A stretch of 64,000 bases of DNA from Philopedon plagiatum (GCA_963971165.1 OZ020189.1:135638676-135702675), one strand, 5' to 3'; counted from the stretch's first letter, positions 11,721-24,104 are shown. Notes: generated by a model not told the origin, from the sequence alone. Numbers and translations: made by a program.

Positions 11721-12081
11721 TTATTTTCTTTTTTGCACACCATTTACTTCTTCTTGTAGTGCATCTCCTGTCGGAGGTTTGCTATCATCGCAGCAATTCG
11801 GACCTTGTTGACTGCAGCTCGGAACAGTTGAACATCTACCATTTACTAAATGTTTCCAATTCTTTGGCATAGCGGTATTTCGATTTTTCTGGTAACAATT
11901 CGACATTCACATTCGTGGCTTCTTCGGGAATGTCTTCCGGTCCTCCATCAATCATATTCTTTTTAAGTTCTTCCTCGATCTCCATTTTTTTATTTAAAAG
12001 TTTAGTAAAAGTCGAATCAAAATACCTTTGTATTTTCACTTTGACCTCTATACTGACAATCAGCAAACAGCTAAATAACAC
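11721..12081 (-). pseudogene. Crypton-like tyrosine recombinase, N-terminal fragment
   Basis: The minus-strand frame gives a Glu-rich segment KKMEIEEELKKNMIDGGPED, then a linker and VELLPEKSKYRYAKELETF followed by SKW. The phrase LPEKSKxRYxxxxxxFxxW is typical of the N-terminal core-binding (SAM-like) part of insect Crypton-like recombinases. The frame then shifts and decays by 11721. No catalytic R..H.RH..Y region is present here. A related fragment in two tandem copies lies at 43.9-44.7 kb and covers the following part of the domain. Family assignment is from motif memory. Confidence 0.55.
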
Positions 12082-13592
12082 AAACTTAGTTGCATAGCAA
12101 CGATATAAGTAAAAAGGCCCTGTAATTATTCAGTGGATTCATAATTTTTGGATAGTGTTTTTTTGGATATTTCCCACCAGTATTTTACTAAATATGTTAA
12201 CTTGGACCTGGTCCAATGACGTTAATTAGCACACGAAGTCTAATTAAGTAGGTATGTGATTGTTGATGTATTGTTCAGTGCTGAAAAATTTTCAGCACGC
12301 ATATAAGTGCGAAAAGTAGTTACTTTCCGCACGCTCGTAGAATAAAATATTTTTAACTGATGCCCTGACTGTGTTAGGCAAAATGTACTCAATAATTGCT
12401 TTATATTGAATTATTCCTGCCGGCAACAGTAAAACTCAGTTTGTTTATGTGTTGTAAACCATTTGTAAGTAATCCCATTATTGTTTAATGGTTTTGCGTT
12501 TTCATTGTCACTGTTATCAGATGAACTGTAAGAAGTTGAAAAACTTTTAAACGTGTAACAATATCTAAAACAGTAAAAGTAAAAATTAATTATTTAATTG
12601 CAGACAAGCATTTCAATCCAGATACATATCGCGAATCAAGAGCATGATATTAATTATTAGTACATATTCAAATTATTCAGTTGACAAAGAGCTCTGCCAT
12701 TGTGACCGAGTCGAATTTATTCTTCTTTATGACATATTTATTCAACTCTTAAAAATGTTATCAACTAAGATGGTATAAGCATCCTGTTTTGAATGTTTAT
12801 TCTATTTTTCTTAACTGAAAAGACTGAGAAGCATAAAAGTTCTCGAACCTGAAAACTAAGTTTACAACAACGAAACAAAATTACTTAAACTAAAATGTCT
12901 TTAGCAAGAACGAAGTAAACTTTTTAACCAAAAGGAAATTTGCATGCAAATTTACGAACTTTTAAATTTATATCTTTTGAAATAGGGAAAATTCAAGTAG
13001 CATGACAAGCAAGTTGACAACTTTTATATCTTGGTCAGGATCTTAGTAAACAAAAAATAAACGAGTCCTAGTATGTACAGTTAGCTGAAGGTTTGGACAC
13101 AAAGAAGTTGGCATACATTCTTATAAAAATATACCATTACCCAGAATTCGGAAAGTGTTGTGCCCACATTCGCATTATTGTGGTCTTCAACAGGTCTTGG
13201 GACTATCTCACTGATGACTCGAAATAAAAATTCCGAGGAATTAGTTTTTGGCTAATTTATAAAGAAATATGTATTTTCCAACCCGATATAATACAATAAC
13301 TCATAAGTTTTTAATGACGACTTGTGAATAGGGACAAAACTTGGGACACAAGCTTGTCAAAGCCTAACTGATTAACCAGAAGATCCAAATTTGAATTGGT
13401 AGTAATTCTTAGACCTCTCAAGCAAATCCCGGCGGGGACAATTTTTAGTGATCCTTGATACATAAACTACTCTTCAGATCAGAAAATTTTGCCATACGTC
13501 CACAACGACGCACTGCACACCGGAATGCACAACACACCTCACTAGCTCAGCTTCTGCTTCGACAGATAATTGCACACATTAGCGCATAGCAC
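12082..13592. other. No gene seen
   Basis: Apart from the 12288-12340 relative of the 11.5-kb repeat, this is AT-rich DNA without recognisable features. Confidence 0.4.
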
Positions 13593-14390
13593 TTCGTTTT
13601 TTCTCCGCCAGTTGTGTCTAGATGTTTGACGATTTAACGTCTTCGTGGTCATCTTCGGATGAAGATATTATGTTAAACTCTCACTTAAAAATGTGGTATT
13701 TGCGTAAACAAAACTCAAGAACCGGGATACATCCCCTTAATACGGAAATCTGTAAAAAATCCAGCCAGGTTTTTTGAATATACATTCATGAGTGTAACTT
13801 TTGACTTTCTTTTAAACAAAACTAGAGCCAGAATTTTCCTTTATTTATCGCTATGGTGCACTGTGCGAAGATCCAAAAAATACTGTGCTCAATTTCTATG
13901 TGCGTCCCAGCAGTGGGTTAGAGGATGAGCGATGCGTCGCTGTGGTCACATACGTTGGCACAATGCGCGGCTCTAGCTTAGCATTTGCTTTGATTGCACA
14001 CGAGTGGCTACATAGACGCACTGGACATCGTTTTTCTCCATCAGTTGTGTCTAGATATTAGAATATTATTATTTAACATTGCGTCATCAGTTGTTAAGAA
14101 GATATTAGGTTACATTCTCAAAACAGTCGCATTTATGTAAACGAAACTCAAAAACCGGGATATATCCCCTTAAGGGAAAGAGATGTTTCCTGGAAGAATT
14201 AAGAAGATATCCGGCTACTTTTGACCATCTTTTAATAAGGATTAGAGTCATAAGAGACAATTTTTCTTTATCTGTCGCTATGGTGCACTATGCAAAAAAT
14301 ACTAAGCTCAGTTTCTATGTCTGGTCTCAGCAGTGGGCTAGTCGATAGGCTGTGCGCGTCTTCATGGTCACGCACGCTTACGCCAATTGA
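13593..14390 (+). pseudogene. PIF/Harbinger-like transposase N-terminus, two diverged tandem copies
   Basis: Two units share the sequence TCAGTTGTGTCTAGAT (13607 with one mismatch, 14040), a block AAAACCGGGATA.ATCCCCTTAA, and a block TCGCTATGGTGCACT. In unit 1 an ATG at 13622 opens MFDDLTSSWSSSDEDIMLNS, then a line with KQNSRTGIHPLNTE, resembling Harbinger nuclease N-termini (an acidic Ser/Asp start, then RRxWVHPLN). Unit 2 preserves FLEELRRYPATFDHLLIRI, the next part of the same domain (LF.ELR..P..F..YTRM....FD.LL..I). Both units contain stops. Each keeps a different portion, so the order of the ancestral protein can be read across the pair. Confidence 0.6.
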
Positions 14391-15591
14391 TATATTTAGT
14401 TGGTACTTACGAGGTACTTACTGAGCTGTGCGCCAATATACACATACAGTTAGTGTACATATCATACAAGTCATTATACTCAAAACGGGTTAAAAATTGT
14501 AAGGAACCCTTAAAATGTTTACTCCCTGTATTATGTGTACCGGAACACACCTGATGCGCGAGAGGTAGGAAACGAACGACTTCCTCGCTAAAGAAAGGGC
14601 ACAAGCTGATTGTGTTATATGGGCTTGGAGTTTTTCTCTTCATATTTATTTCAATCCATTTGGAAATCCGGGTGCTAGGATACCTAATTGTTTTTATTTG
14701 CAAAAATCTACAAATAAGAGGTAATCAACTGTTTTATTCAAAATTGGCTTATTTTTTGTTTTAATTAATCGAGTATCCGAGGTGGTGGTTAACTTGCTTA
14801 TTAAATAAATTGTACAATCTTGCAGAATATTTAAACTAATTAAGAAGTTTTTATTATTTTATTTATTTAAAATTATAGTACGACAATAAATAATTAAAAA
14901 CAATTACCCAGAGAATTTTTAATAATGGACAATAAACTTAACCGTGACATTAACGTCTGTTTTGAAAAATTGAATATTTTTTAAAAATGCAAATTATCTT
15001 AGAAGTTTCAATGTCTGTTAAAAAATGCAATCAACACGGTAATTAAAGTGACGAATTAAAATTTATGCTTGGGACGTAAAATTAAAAACGAATCCGCTCT
15101 GCTATAGCAAAAAACAGAGCAAAAACAACCGACTGTGCATGTCGAATTGCTGAAGATTGTTTTCAAGTGTTCTCAAAGAGGTTGGGCCATTACCGAAGAA
15201 GCGATGAATGATAAATTAATCTAAAGAGAAAAGGAAATCACAAAAATTATAACGAAAATTTTATACCAGTTGTTTTAAGCCAATCAGATGCCTTGTTTGT
15301 GACAGGTTACTATGGCAACAACCCGAATTTTTCGGTCACGTGACCTAGTTGAAAAATTAATAAGTGATAATTTCCCTGGCTTGACAGCTGTCACGTGCAG
15401 ATGTCAGAATAACAACAGAAGCGTAGATTAAGTTTTACTAGGCACCCCTTTGAAACGTCAAAGTGTCAAAAAAGTAATTAAATAGCAACCCTATATTAAA
15501 ACACCAAACCTCAAAGCAAAATAAACGCTTGCCAATTGTCAAAAGTTGTATTTTTTTTTGAAATAATTTTTGGTATAAAATTTTCGTACCG
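14391..15591. other. No gene seen
   Basis: AT-rich. A 98-codon minus-strand ORF at 14407-14703 has no recognisable family. Confidence 0.4.
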
Positions 15592-15742
15592 AATCTCCCG
15601 CAAGCTTGAATTAATCTCCGAAAATTTTTTCTCAGTTGCGAATTTTTATAAGAAAATTTCCCGAGGCGTCAGCCGAGGGAAATTTTCAAAAAATTCGCAC
15701 CTCGAAAAAATTTTCGGAAATAATTCAAGCTCTAGGGAGATT
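15592..15742. mobile_element. Hairpin MITE, about 150 bp
   Basis: AATCTCCC at 15592 pairs with GGGAGATT at 15735. The two 70-75-base arms stay complementary to the centre, where CGAGGCGTCAGCCGAG forms a tight turn. Arms contain GCTTGAATTA.TCTCCGAAAATTTTTTC and its inverse. This is a near-perfect foldback without coding capacity; the open frame across it is an artefact of the palindrome. I could not fix a target duplication. Confidence 0.8.
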
Positions 15743-16694
15743 ATAAGTGAAAATTTTGTTGCGAGAGAGATTAACAAAATTGCATTAAATTATGACATCT
15801 TTGCAGAACGTTGTTTTCATTGGAATTCATTTGCTGAACAACATTAAATAAATATCAAGCAATATAATCCCCCAAAAAAACGTATTATGTCGTAATACTA
15901 CTACATGACCTGAAACATTTTAGCCATTTATTTAATAACATCTTAAGAATAAGTATTTTTTAAAATTATATGGCATCATATTATTATTCTTTGCATAGCA
16001 ACCTTAAGATTCAACAGAAAATTTATATCACAAACAAGTGCATTTTAAAATTTTATTCAATAGGAAAAGATAGAGTATGTATTTTTTTACAAGACTACGA
16101 CGTTAAGGTTTGTATACAGTGTGTCTACGGATGGGGTTGACCAAATTTTCAAAGATGTCCAGTTTTTTGTTCAGCAAAAAAGTTTTTGATAAATACAAGA
16201 AGGAATAAATGTACGTTATCATTTTAACGTAAAATTTTAAACAAAACAGTTGCTTTAAGTTAAAGAATTATTCAAAATCCGAAATTACGAATTAAAACAC
16301 ATTTTATAACAATATGCTTGTTACCTGTATTCTAATTCACAAAGTTTAAATTTTTTCCTACACTTTTGGATTATGAGTATTTTAAAATTTAAAATTTGTT
16401 ATTTAACATTTTGGGTTTAAATGACAAATAATGCAGATTTATTCTTGACAATTTCTTGTTTTCGTATTTTTTTAGCACGCCAAACAAAAACAAAAATTTC
16501 TCCTCGCTAATTCTGACAAATACGAACTTTTATTGGAAATGGCTTTTTTCGTAAATCTTTGGTTTATTAATCCTCTTGTCAGTTACATTCGTGAAGATTC
16601 TGGATAACATACTAACATAGGATTGTGTTAAGATATTAAAGAATGCCCTAAATACATGTTCTAAATTATGTCCACTATATTTATACCATATAGA
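15743..16694. other. No gene seen
   Basis: AT-rich, without recognised features. Confidence 0.4.
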
Positions 16695-17544
16695 TACAGG
16701 GTATCCGAATAATATATAATAAGGGTAAATATCTTTGCTGTTAGTAAAGATAGAGACCACATTTTAGGTTTATCTTATTGGTTCATCAATCTACTTTTTG
16801 TATAATTTAATTTTTTCAACCCCCTTAAAACATGACGCTAGGGAGTTGAGGTCAAAAATTTTAAACGCAACCCTATGCCGTGTGGTACCTTATTCTAAAG
16901 GTCTTCAAAAATGAAACATTTTACCGCAAACGTAAGCTCCGTATCTTAATTCGTTTTTAAGTGACAAGCCTCTAAAAATTAAAAATCGTGAAAAAACATT
17001 ATAAATTTAAATGGGTACCTTTATTTCTCTTATAAAATTCTTTAAAAGTTGTTCAAAATGACCACCATGAACGTCTTGGCTTGGCAGTAATAAAGTCGAT
17101 TTTGGAGCTCACTTCTCGCATTTTCGAGAATGGCAGGTGTTACTTTTTGGCAGTGTCAAAATCGACTTCATTACTGCCAAGAAGTTCATGGTATTCATTT
17201 TGAACAACTTTTAATGTAACAAGAGAAATAAAGGTAGGTACCTACTTAAATTTTAAATTTTTTTAACGATTTTTAATTTTTACAGGCTTGTCATTTAAAA
17301 ACGAAATAATTAAACGGGCGTTGGGTTTGCGTTAAAATTTTTCTTTTTTGAGGACCATTAAAATGAGGTACCACACGTCATAGGGCTGCATTTAAAATTT
17401 TTGACCTTAACTCCCTAGCGTCACCCCTCATAGGGGTTGAAAAACTTATATTAAATAAAGAAGTAGATTTATTAACCAATAAGATACACCTAAAATTTGG
17501 TGTCTCTATCTTTACTAATAGCAGGACATTTCAGACGCCCTGTA
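16695..17544. mobile_element. Foldback element with arms of about 400 bp and TACAGGG termini
   Basis: The left end TACAGGGTATCCGAA and the right end ..CAGACGCCCTGTA are inverse. The arms stay complementary over roughly 400 bases each, for example GACGCTAGGGAGTT.AGGTC and AAAAGTTGTTCAAAATGA on the left, inverted on the right. The centre (about 17105-17155) is unpaired. TA flanks fit a Tc1/mariner-type target. A single arm of the same family lies at 44750-45007, so it is a dispersed family. No protein is encoded. Confidence 0.85.
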
Positions 17545-18251
17545 TATATTGATATTGATTGATGTTATTCTTGTATTTTAACTTTTAAAAACAACAGAAG
17601 TTTATGTACCTACATTATATCAAAATAAACTGAATTTTTTTAATGTTTAGTAATAAAAATAATTTGTCTCTTTTCACAAGACACTTAACAGTGAAAAGGC
17701 AACTTTGATAGTACCAAAATCAAACCTTATTTTGTAGAATTTCCCTGTAAATTCGATAAAACTGGTTTTGATCTAGCTAGCAACGAAAGGACAACGCGGC
17801 ACGTCGTATATTCGTCAAACTATTCCTCTTTCGAAAGACCGGCTCTTTGGCAGTCTTCCAGAAATCCCAGTAATGGACAAGAAGCACGAAAAAAAGCATT
17901 GTTGCCATAGCTTTTCTATTATGTTACCATATTAATTGTTTTAAGTCATAATTAATAATGTCGTTGACATTAAAGTGAATATTGGTAGATATTAACGTCA
18001 GTTCACTCTAATTTCAAGTGCTTTTTAATTTTTATGCTTGCCAGAAAGCCTTGTTTAATTTATTTCTAACATAAAAGTGGTTTGCTTAGGTTTGTTTGAC
18101 TCACAAGCTGTCTACACTTAAAAGATGTCAAATAGATTAATCTAGGAGCTAGGAATGCGCTGATCCTGAGCGATAGTGCGAGGATGGGAAAGTGTTTCCT
18201 GCCTAACAAAGAAAACAGCAAAATATTGATTAAACATGTTTTTTTATTTTT
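17545..18251. other. No gene seen
   Basis: AT-rich, nothing recognisable. Confidence 0.4.
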
Positions 18252-18460
18252 CTACATGGTCTCCGTGTAGCTCAATACATTTGTTCCAGCGATATTCAAG
18301 GACCTTTATTCCATAGTTATAGGCTGATTTATGTAACTCAACGAAATAAGCGTTTATGGCAGCAAACACTTCTAAATGCGACGCGAACTTTTTGCCAGCA
18401 GGAATTTGGTCTTTCCAAATAAATTAGAAATATTGAAATCTGATGGGGATAAATCTTGCG
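18252..18460 (-). pseudogene. Mariner-family transposase, C-terminal fragment
   Basis: The minus strand encodes FASHLEVFAAINAYFVELHK then SAYNYGIKVLEYRW and NKCIELHGDHVEK with a stop. That is the tail of mariner transposases (as in the SETMAR-type ending: ...FAELDKSYYKDGIKKLEKRWTKCI.L.GDYVEK). A frameshift separates it from an upstream piece like LSPSDFNI. The catalytic D,D34D triad is missing. It marks a truncated copy immediately upstream of the BEL/Pao fragment. Confidence 0.8.
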
Positions 18461-18958
18461 AAGGCATAAGGGAAACACAGTAATTGGGTCGATAATTATT
18501 TTTCATTTTACTGCCCGTATACCTACTAAGTTTAGCTCCATCATATACAATATGAACTAAAATAATGCAGTAATAGGTTGTAGGTACTTACCTTCGAATT
18601 TTGCCACTAAGTGGCTCAGATTTCAATCTGACTGGTGAATTGCCATAATTACTACTAAGAGCACAACACAGATCTTCCCTCATCAAGGTTTGTTGCGCGA
18701 CTAAATTTGGGTCGGTGTTAAAAACTCTTCGCGAGTTATCCAGTACGCAAATGTTACGTAGAGCACAGGGTCTTCAGCCAAATTCGCAGTATCTTGTTTA
18801 AATTGCTGTCTTTGTGGACAGATCTTTGATTCAAGGGTTCATGTGTTAAGAAAAATATTCTTGTCTAAAAGTAATAGTTATTCAAGAGAATTTGTAAAAT
18901 ACTTCAAGATCCTCCACGTTTCTATAGGAGGAAAAACAATTCTGTTAATTCAACGTCT
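18461..18958. other. No gene recognised
   Basis: Some exon-like sequence near 18600-18800 on the minus strand, but no identifiable family. Confidence 0.35.
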
Positions 18959-19700
18959 TTGCTTTTATTATATATGACTCAATTTGTCGAGATCACTGAA
19001 TATCTTGACACAAGTGGACCTCTTTTTTTAGTATACATTAGCCGATTTATTAGCAACTTGAACCCTCAAAGAAAAGCCTTAGCAGATAAACAGATCGGCA
19101 ATTTGACACCTGGTAAAATCGAAAAGGCCTTTTTCATTATGATCAAGCGCGTTCAGCGTGAATGCTTTTCAGACATTTTTGACAAAATTAAAAATAATAC
19201 ATACTACCCAAACCTTTTCGTATGCTTGCCGCTTTTGTTGATCCTGATGGTATGTTCAGGGTGGGCGGCGGGTTAAAGAACTCCGAGTTTAGTTATGACG
19301 TCAACCATCCTATTCTTTTGCCTAAATCTCATAGGGTTACCGAACTGATCATAGAATGGATTTATAAAATAAACTCTCATCCTGTTTCCAGTGACCAGAG
19401 CACCAACTTTAAAGGTGCAAATAATCAACTTTTAGAATATGCTCAAAGGGCAACTGAACAGTTCTCCATTAAATGGAATTTTAATCCCCCTAACACTCTT
19501 CATTTTAACGGTTTGGCCGACTCAAGAGTCAAATCAATGAAGGCTCATATTTACCGTGTTATCGGAATTCTCGGCTAACAGTAAAATATAAACTAATTAA
19601 TGCACTATCTTGAAACTTTAAGGGTATACTAACATTACTAACGAAGGCTGAAGAGTGCTGCTGCATAAACACATGTCAATCATACGGAAAATTGCGCCCT
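18959..19700 (+). pseudogene. BEL/Pao LTR retrotransposon pol fragment (pre-integrase and integrase)
   Basis: Two overlapping frames make one degraded pol segment. The first has AEKQIGNLTP-like text (DKQIGNLTPGKIEKA) and IKRVQRECFSDIF. The second begins LAAFVDPDGMFRVGGGLKNS, then YDVNHPILLPKSHRVTELII, then after a deletion SDQSTNFKGANNQL and WNFNPPNTLHFNGL. These are the BEL/Pao landmarks: L.P.LD..G..RVGGRL..s.L.y...HPilLP..h..t.LI; then integrase SDNGTNFvGAn; then W.FiPP.aPHFGGlwEa.VKs.K.hLrrvig. Between them the zinc finger and the first catalytic Asp have been lost, and a frameshift separates the frames, so it is dead. No LTRs are visible nearby. Confidence 0.85.
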
Positions 19701-20559
19701 CTTTAGGTCAGGCTGGAAACTTTTCACCCCATTCCTCGTAAATATCGAATTACATTAAAACGTCATTGTATGATATCTTATTTTTAAATTTAAAATATTG
19801 GGTTCACGGTTTGATACAAAGCTGCACTTTTTCATTACCGCCTCTTTGATGCAAATGTTTTGTATTAATCTTCATCATCGTAACCACATGAACATGAACA
19901 TTTCTAATTTTGCGTTTTGCTGGCAACAAACAAAGAAATATGCCGCAGCGTAATCAACAAGCTAATTAAAAGAACGATTTTAAGTTTATACTCTGAGGCT
20001 TTTAAAATTGGATACAGCTGACAACAAATGGAGGTACTATATAATATTAACTAAGTTTCTGCGAACCCCGTAATAAAGGTAATTAAAATCTATTCAAGAA
20101 AAAAGTGAATAATTACTAGAGATTTACTACATCATAAGTATTTTTTCCTTTATAATAAATGGCATTATATAGTTATTGTATGTATGGTTACGATTTTTGT
20201 CCTTGACTTGATTCATTTTCCTTTAAATTTAAAAGTTATGCTGTAATATTGAAAACGGATACCACGCAGTTTGTAAAATCCTTCCAAAATACGTGGCTTA
20301 ATAAGATTGAAGAATCGAAAAATTCAAAAACCTGTTCCATTTTTACCAATAATGCTTATTTACGCTGTTTTTAAAGTTTCCAGCATTATTCAAGGTCGAC
20401 TTAAATAATGTCTAAGATTTAGAATCAGTCACAAATTCATACATTTTCGTCTAGCCTGTTTAAATATTAATATTGAGCCGAAAATACGGCATTTTTTATT
20501 TTTTAAGAACGCTTTTATTGCATTTGTGTAGGTAGGTAAATCTCTCGAATTTCACAAAA
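19701..20559. other. No gene seen
   Basis: AT-rich, no recognised feature. Confidence 0.4.
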
Positions 20560-20960
20560 CTCGTTAAGTATGTACAAAACTTATCAGTGTCAAAATTCCA
20601 TGTCTTTGAAAAAGTGGTCTGCATGAATCCTTAGAACCAGCACCACACATGCATCTCACAGCCGTTTTTTGAATAAGAAAAATGGAAATAAAAAGTGTCC
20701 GTGAACAACCACCCCAAAATGGTAGACCATATTTGAAGTGTGATTCAAAGATGGCAAAATAAACCGCTCTAGAAACTGGCATCCCCAACTCTCTGACACA
20801 CAAGCGAACAGCACAGCAAGCTCTGGTAAATTTCTCAGCCAAATTCATGACATGACTATCAAATTTTAAGTTCTTATCCAAAGACACGCCCAGAAATTTT
20901 GTGCGTACCCTAGTCTCTATAAGTTGGTTACTTAAATATTTATATATATATCATCCAGGG
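20560..20960 (-). pseudogene. Non-LTR retrotransposon RT, C-terminal thumb region
   Basis: The minus-strand frame reads FLGVSLDKNLKFDSHV, then CCAVRLCVRELGMPVSR, then YFAIFESHFKYGLPFWGG, then QKTAVRCMCGAGSKDSC and FQRHGILTL. This is the stretch after the YADD box in jockey-superfamily RTs (FLGi..D..L.W..HI...., ...LGl...r..YfalfeShlrYGl.fWG.s, lQKRaiR...g......C..lF....IlTl). The N-terminal catalytic half is absent, so it is a 3' fragment of an inserted element. The open frame extends upstream of the internal Met to about 20960. Confidence 0.85.
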
Positions 20961-21010
20961 TAGAGTTAATTAATATTTTGTTTTCTCTATATTAAATGAA
21001 AATTAATTAG

Positions 21011-21115
21011 CGTCACACCCAGGGGCGGATGGGCCGGCTGGGACTTTGGGAGATTTCCCGAAGGGGCGGATGCCTTCAGCCCGGAACGGGCAGGCGGTCC
21101 CATCCTGGATGATGG
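21011..21115 (+). mobile_element. Possible hAT element terminus (CAGGGGCGGATGGGCC)
   Basis: The sequence from 21011 starts CAGGGGCGGATGGGCCGGC and is followed by a GC-rich stretch with AAGGGGCGGATGCC. CAGGGGCGG is a common hAT terminal motif, and the block is far more GC-rich than its surroundings. I found no matching inverse end downstream, so it would be a solo end or a truncated copy. Confidence 0.35.
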
Positions 21116-21405
21116 TGGTAAAAACAACGAACGCCGTGCGCGTGCAGCCGTGCTGTGACTGTTCAATAGTTCAATCAACAACGGTGTAATAATGTGCTAT
21201 GATGAGCAGTACCGTGAACTGTCAAATTTTCCCTTAAAATTAAGAACGTTACGTCCTCATCCACCGATTTGCTGACTACCACAGTTGGGAATGTTTTCAT
21301 TTTGTCTTTGTCTTCCTTATTGTGTTATTTGACATCTTTATCAATTGTGTTGTCTAGTTAGCCAATATTACCAATAATTCTGCTAAACAAAACTCAATTT
21401 AACAG

Positions 21406-21862
21406 TAGTTGCGTTTTATTTGCCACGTGTTTTAGCTGAGCTGAATTAGTCAGAGAAAAGATGGTATGGTAAATTTGATGGGGCCAAAAGAGACACAAAA
21501 CTCTGACTATCTCAGCTCAGCTAAGACAATTCGCAAATAATAAGCAACTACCTAATGTTACTTAAGATATGGTCGTTTGTGTTGCTCGAAACTGCACTAA
21601 ACTACATTTTTTTTTGGTTCATTTGATTCAAAAGGTAGTAGACCCTACCTTTGAAATGCCATCTTTATTTAGGAATCGCATTTAAGAAAGGATTATCGAC
21701 AATCTGTGGCGTCACCGACAAATCAAAGAAAGCCTCAGTTTAGAGCTGATGGCAATAGTTGCTTATTATTTGCCACTGGTCTTTGCTAAGCTAAGATAGT
21801 CAGATCCTTGTGTTTTTTTTGCCTTATTAAATTTATCATACTATCCCCCTCTGACTATGTGC
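21406..21862. mobile_element. 145-bp hairpin MITE plus a truncated second copy
   Basis: Copy 1 (21406-21550) begins TAGTTGCGTTTTATTTGCCA, ends with GCAAATAATAAGCAACTA, and carries TTAGCTGAGCTGAATTAGTCAGAG with its inverse in the other arm. Copy 2 (21748-21862) repeats TAGTTGCTTATTATTTGCCA, then GCTAAGCTAAGATAGTCAG and the central AT-rich block in the opposite order. Between them lies about 200 bases without recognised content. No coding capacity. Confidence 0.75.
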
Positions 21863-21936
21863 CGTCTGTAAATATATATGTACTAGTGTATGTATATATT
21901 AGTTAAGTAACCATATGATGTAATACCATATTATTA

Positions 21937-22459
21937 GGAAATGGAAATTTGAGATCCTCTCAGACCATCGCCCATTACAATGGGCGTTTTCTCGCAAGGA
22001 CCCCAACTCAAAATTAGTCAGATGGCGATTAAAGTTAGAAGAATTTGACTATGAGGTCGTGTATAAAAAAGGAAAAGCCAACACTAGCGCAGACGCCCTA
22101 TCCAGAATCAACAGCATCCCTCTACAACAACCCACCGTCGTCCTAATGACCCAGAAGCTGCACTAATACATAAAGATGAGCTTCAAGTCATCAATCAGCT
22201 GCTTGGAGAAGATGACAAGAATAGATCCAATCCCACAGAAGATGAACTAAAGATAATCAACGAATTGTTGGAAGGAGATGAAAGGAAAAAGCCGCACGAA
22301 CCCTTAGCTAAGAATAGCAACGACTCCGATAACGGAACCCGACACACTACACAAGAAGAACATATCCTAGGAATTTCCATTAGTGAAAGACCACTCAACC
22401 ACTATAATAATCAAAATCAAATCATCCTTAAGACCGTTAACTATAACCAGAGACTATAA
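21937..22459 (+). pseudogene. Ty3/Gypsy (gypsy/mdg4-like) pol fragment, end of RNase H
   Basis: From about 21938 the plus strand reads KWKFEILSDHRPLQWAFSRK, then SKLVRWRLKLEEFDYEVVYK, then GKANTSADALSRI. This is the end of the RNase H domain of Gypsy elements (the DH.PL.w, R W.L.L.EfDy.i.YkKGk.N..ADALSRI motif). After a frameshift near 22150 a second frame runs PEAALIHKDELQVINQLLG through an acidic linker to ISERPLNHYNNQNQIILKT, matching the tether before integrase. The integrase itself is absent, and the fragment stops at a 143-bp palindrome at 22497. No flanking LTR pair is identified; 22640-22815 contains AATAAA and could be LTR remnant. Confidence 0.85.
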
Positions 22460-22496
22460 AGAATATAGACAGACACTGTAATAGACCGAAAAGCCA

Positions 22497-22639
22497 TGAG
22501 ACATTTGGTGTGTTTACTGGTTTATGGTTTAAAAGTTTATTTGTCCACCATTATATATACATGTAGATACATAGTACACATATAATGGTAGACAAACAAA
22601 CTTTTAAACCATAAACCAGTAAACCCACCAAATGTCTCA
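22497..22639. repeat. 143-bp palindrome with arms of about 60 bp
   Basis: TGAGACATTTGG..TTTACTGGTTTA at 22497 is matched by TAAACCAGTAAA..CCAAATGTCTCA ending at 22639, with only a few mismatches over about 62 bases. The unpaired centre is about 18 bases and includes GTAGATACATAGTACA. The remarkable arm identity points to a recent inverted duplication or foldback element. It abuts the end of the Gypsy pol fragment. Confidence 0.85.
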
Positions 22640-24005
22640 AGGGAGACCGGTTTTTTACAAGTAGTACATACACACTTCTACTTTAATTTGCACATGTACA
22701 CACCCCCATCCGTTCATCTTCACCCTTTATAAGTTCCAATATTAAATCATTGTTAGGGCTTTTAAATGCTGACATCACAAATAAAGAAAATTGTATTTGA
22801 CTGCCGTTTCTACAGATTTGCTCCGTTTTTATCCATGTATGAAATATCTATGTAAGACGCTATGTATGACTGCGATAGTGCGACTGGGTGCACAAGAAAT
22901 CGTTTCGTTTTGAATGCTTACTCAAGAGAGAGAGACACAGACAGTCCCTCAACAATTATAGTAGGGAGCTGCCTTCCAAATTCTTAATGCAGGCCAGGCT
23001 GGTCGCGTTATCTTAGTTCTGTATAGAGTTTTATATGCTTACTATATTGCCGCCCATACGAAATCAAGCGATACCGCATATACATAAACATTACATTAAA
23101 AAAGTTTATGAAATAAATCTGTTATGACATAAAAATTTCAATTTTTCTGATTGGCATAAGCAACTCTTTCTCATAATAGAACAGTCTGTGTAAAAGTAAA
23201 TTTTAATATTTCGAAATTAAAATGAAAGTCCTCCAACTATCGTTTAATATGTAATGTATAGTAATAAAAATGCTTTTATTACATTTTTTTATTAAGTACT
23301 ATTAAAGATTTAAAGCATTTTATAGTACCAATTATATTAATTAAAAACATATAATTAAATATTAAACTTAATAGGAGAGCTGAAGTGTAATATGTTTTTC
23401 ATTCGATTTAGTAATAATCATCAAGGGAATTAGTGTTCGGTTAGGCGTTGCCAAAGTAAAATCTATAAAATTTACAGTATGGGTACTAACGGTATCTGCT
23501 GATGTAAGTGCAGACTAGTAGCCGATCCCCCAATAACTGTTATTCCCTCATGCAAAAGAAGGATTACATATTTCATTCATTGAAGCTATCACATTTTCTA
23601 TAAAAGTAAAGCCCTTTCTTTTTTGTAGGAATGGGAGTTTGATATATTTTCTATTTCAAAGTATAAGCATCTTTACACTTTCTAAAGTAAACATCCAAAG
23701 AATCAACACACCCTCGAACTAATCGAAACACACATCTTCGAAGATGAAACCCCAAAAATTCTTCAATAAACTGAGCTTAGTTGAGTGTCAATTTTAAGCC
23801 GTTTTATATAAACTTTTGGATAAATTGTTTGAAGAAATGTAAAATAAAATAAGATATTTGTTTTAAAGTAGCTGACAAAATATAAAATGACCTTCTAAAA
23901 TTTGTACCAGAAGTTTGTGTTTAAGATAATTACAGAACAAACTGAGCGAAACTGCAATGATAAAAATAGAAACCATCAAAGTTTAAGACTATTATAGTTT
24001 CAATC
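22640..24005. other. No gene seen
   Basis: AT-rich; possible LTR remnant at 22640-22815, otherwise nothing recognisable. Confidence 0.35.
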
Positions 24006-24104
<99 letters not shown>

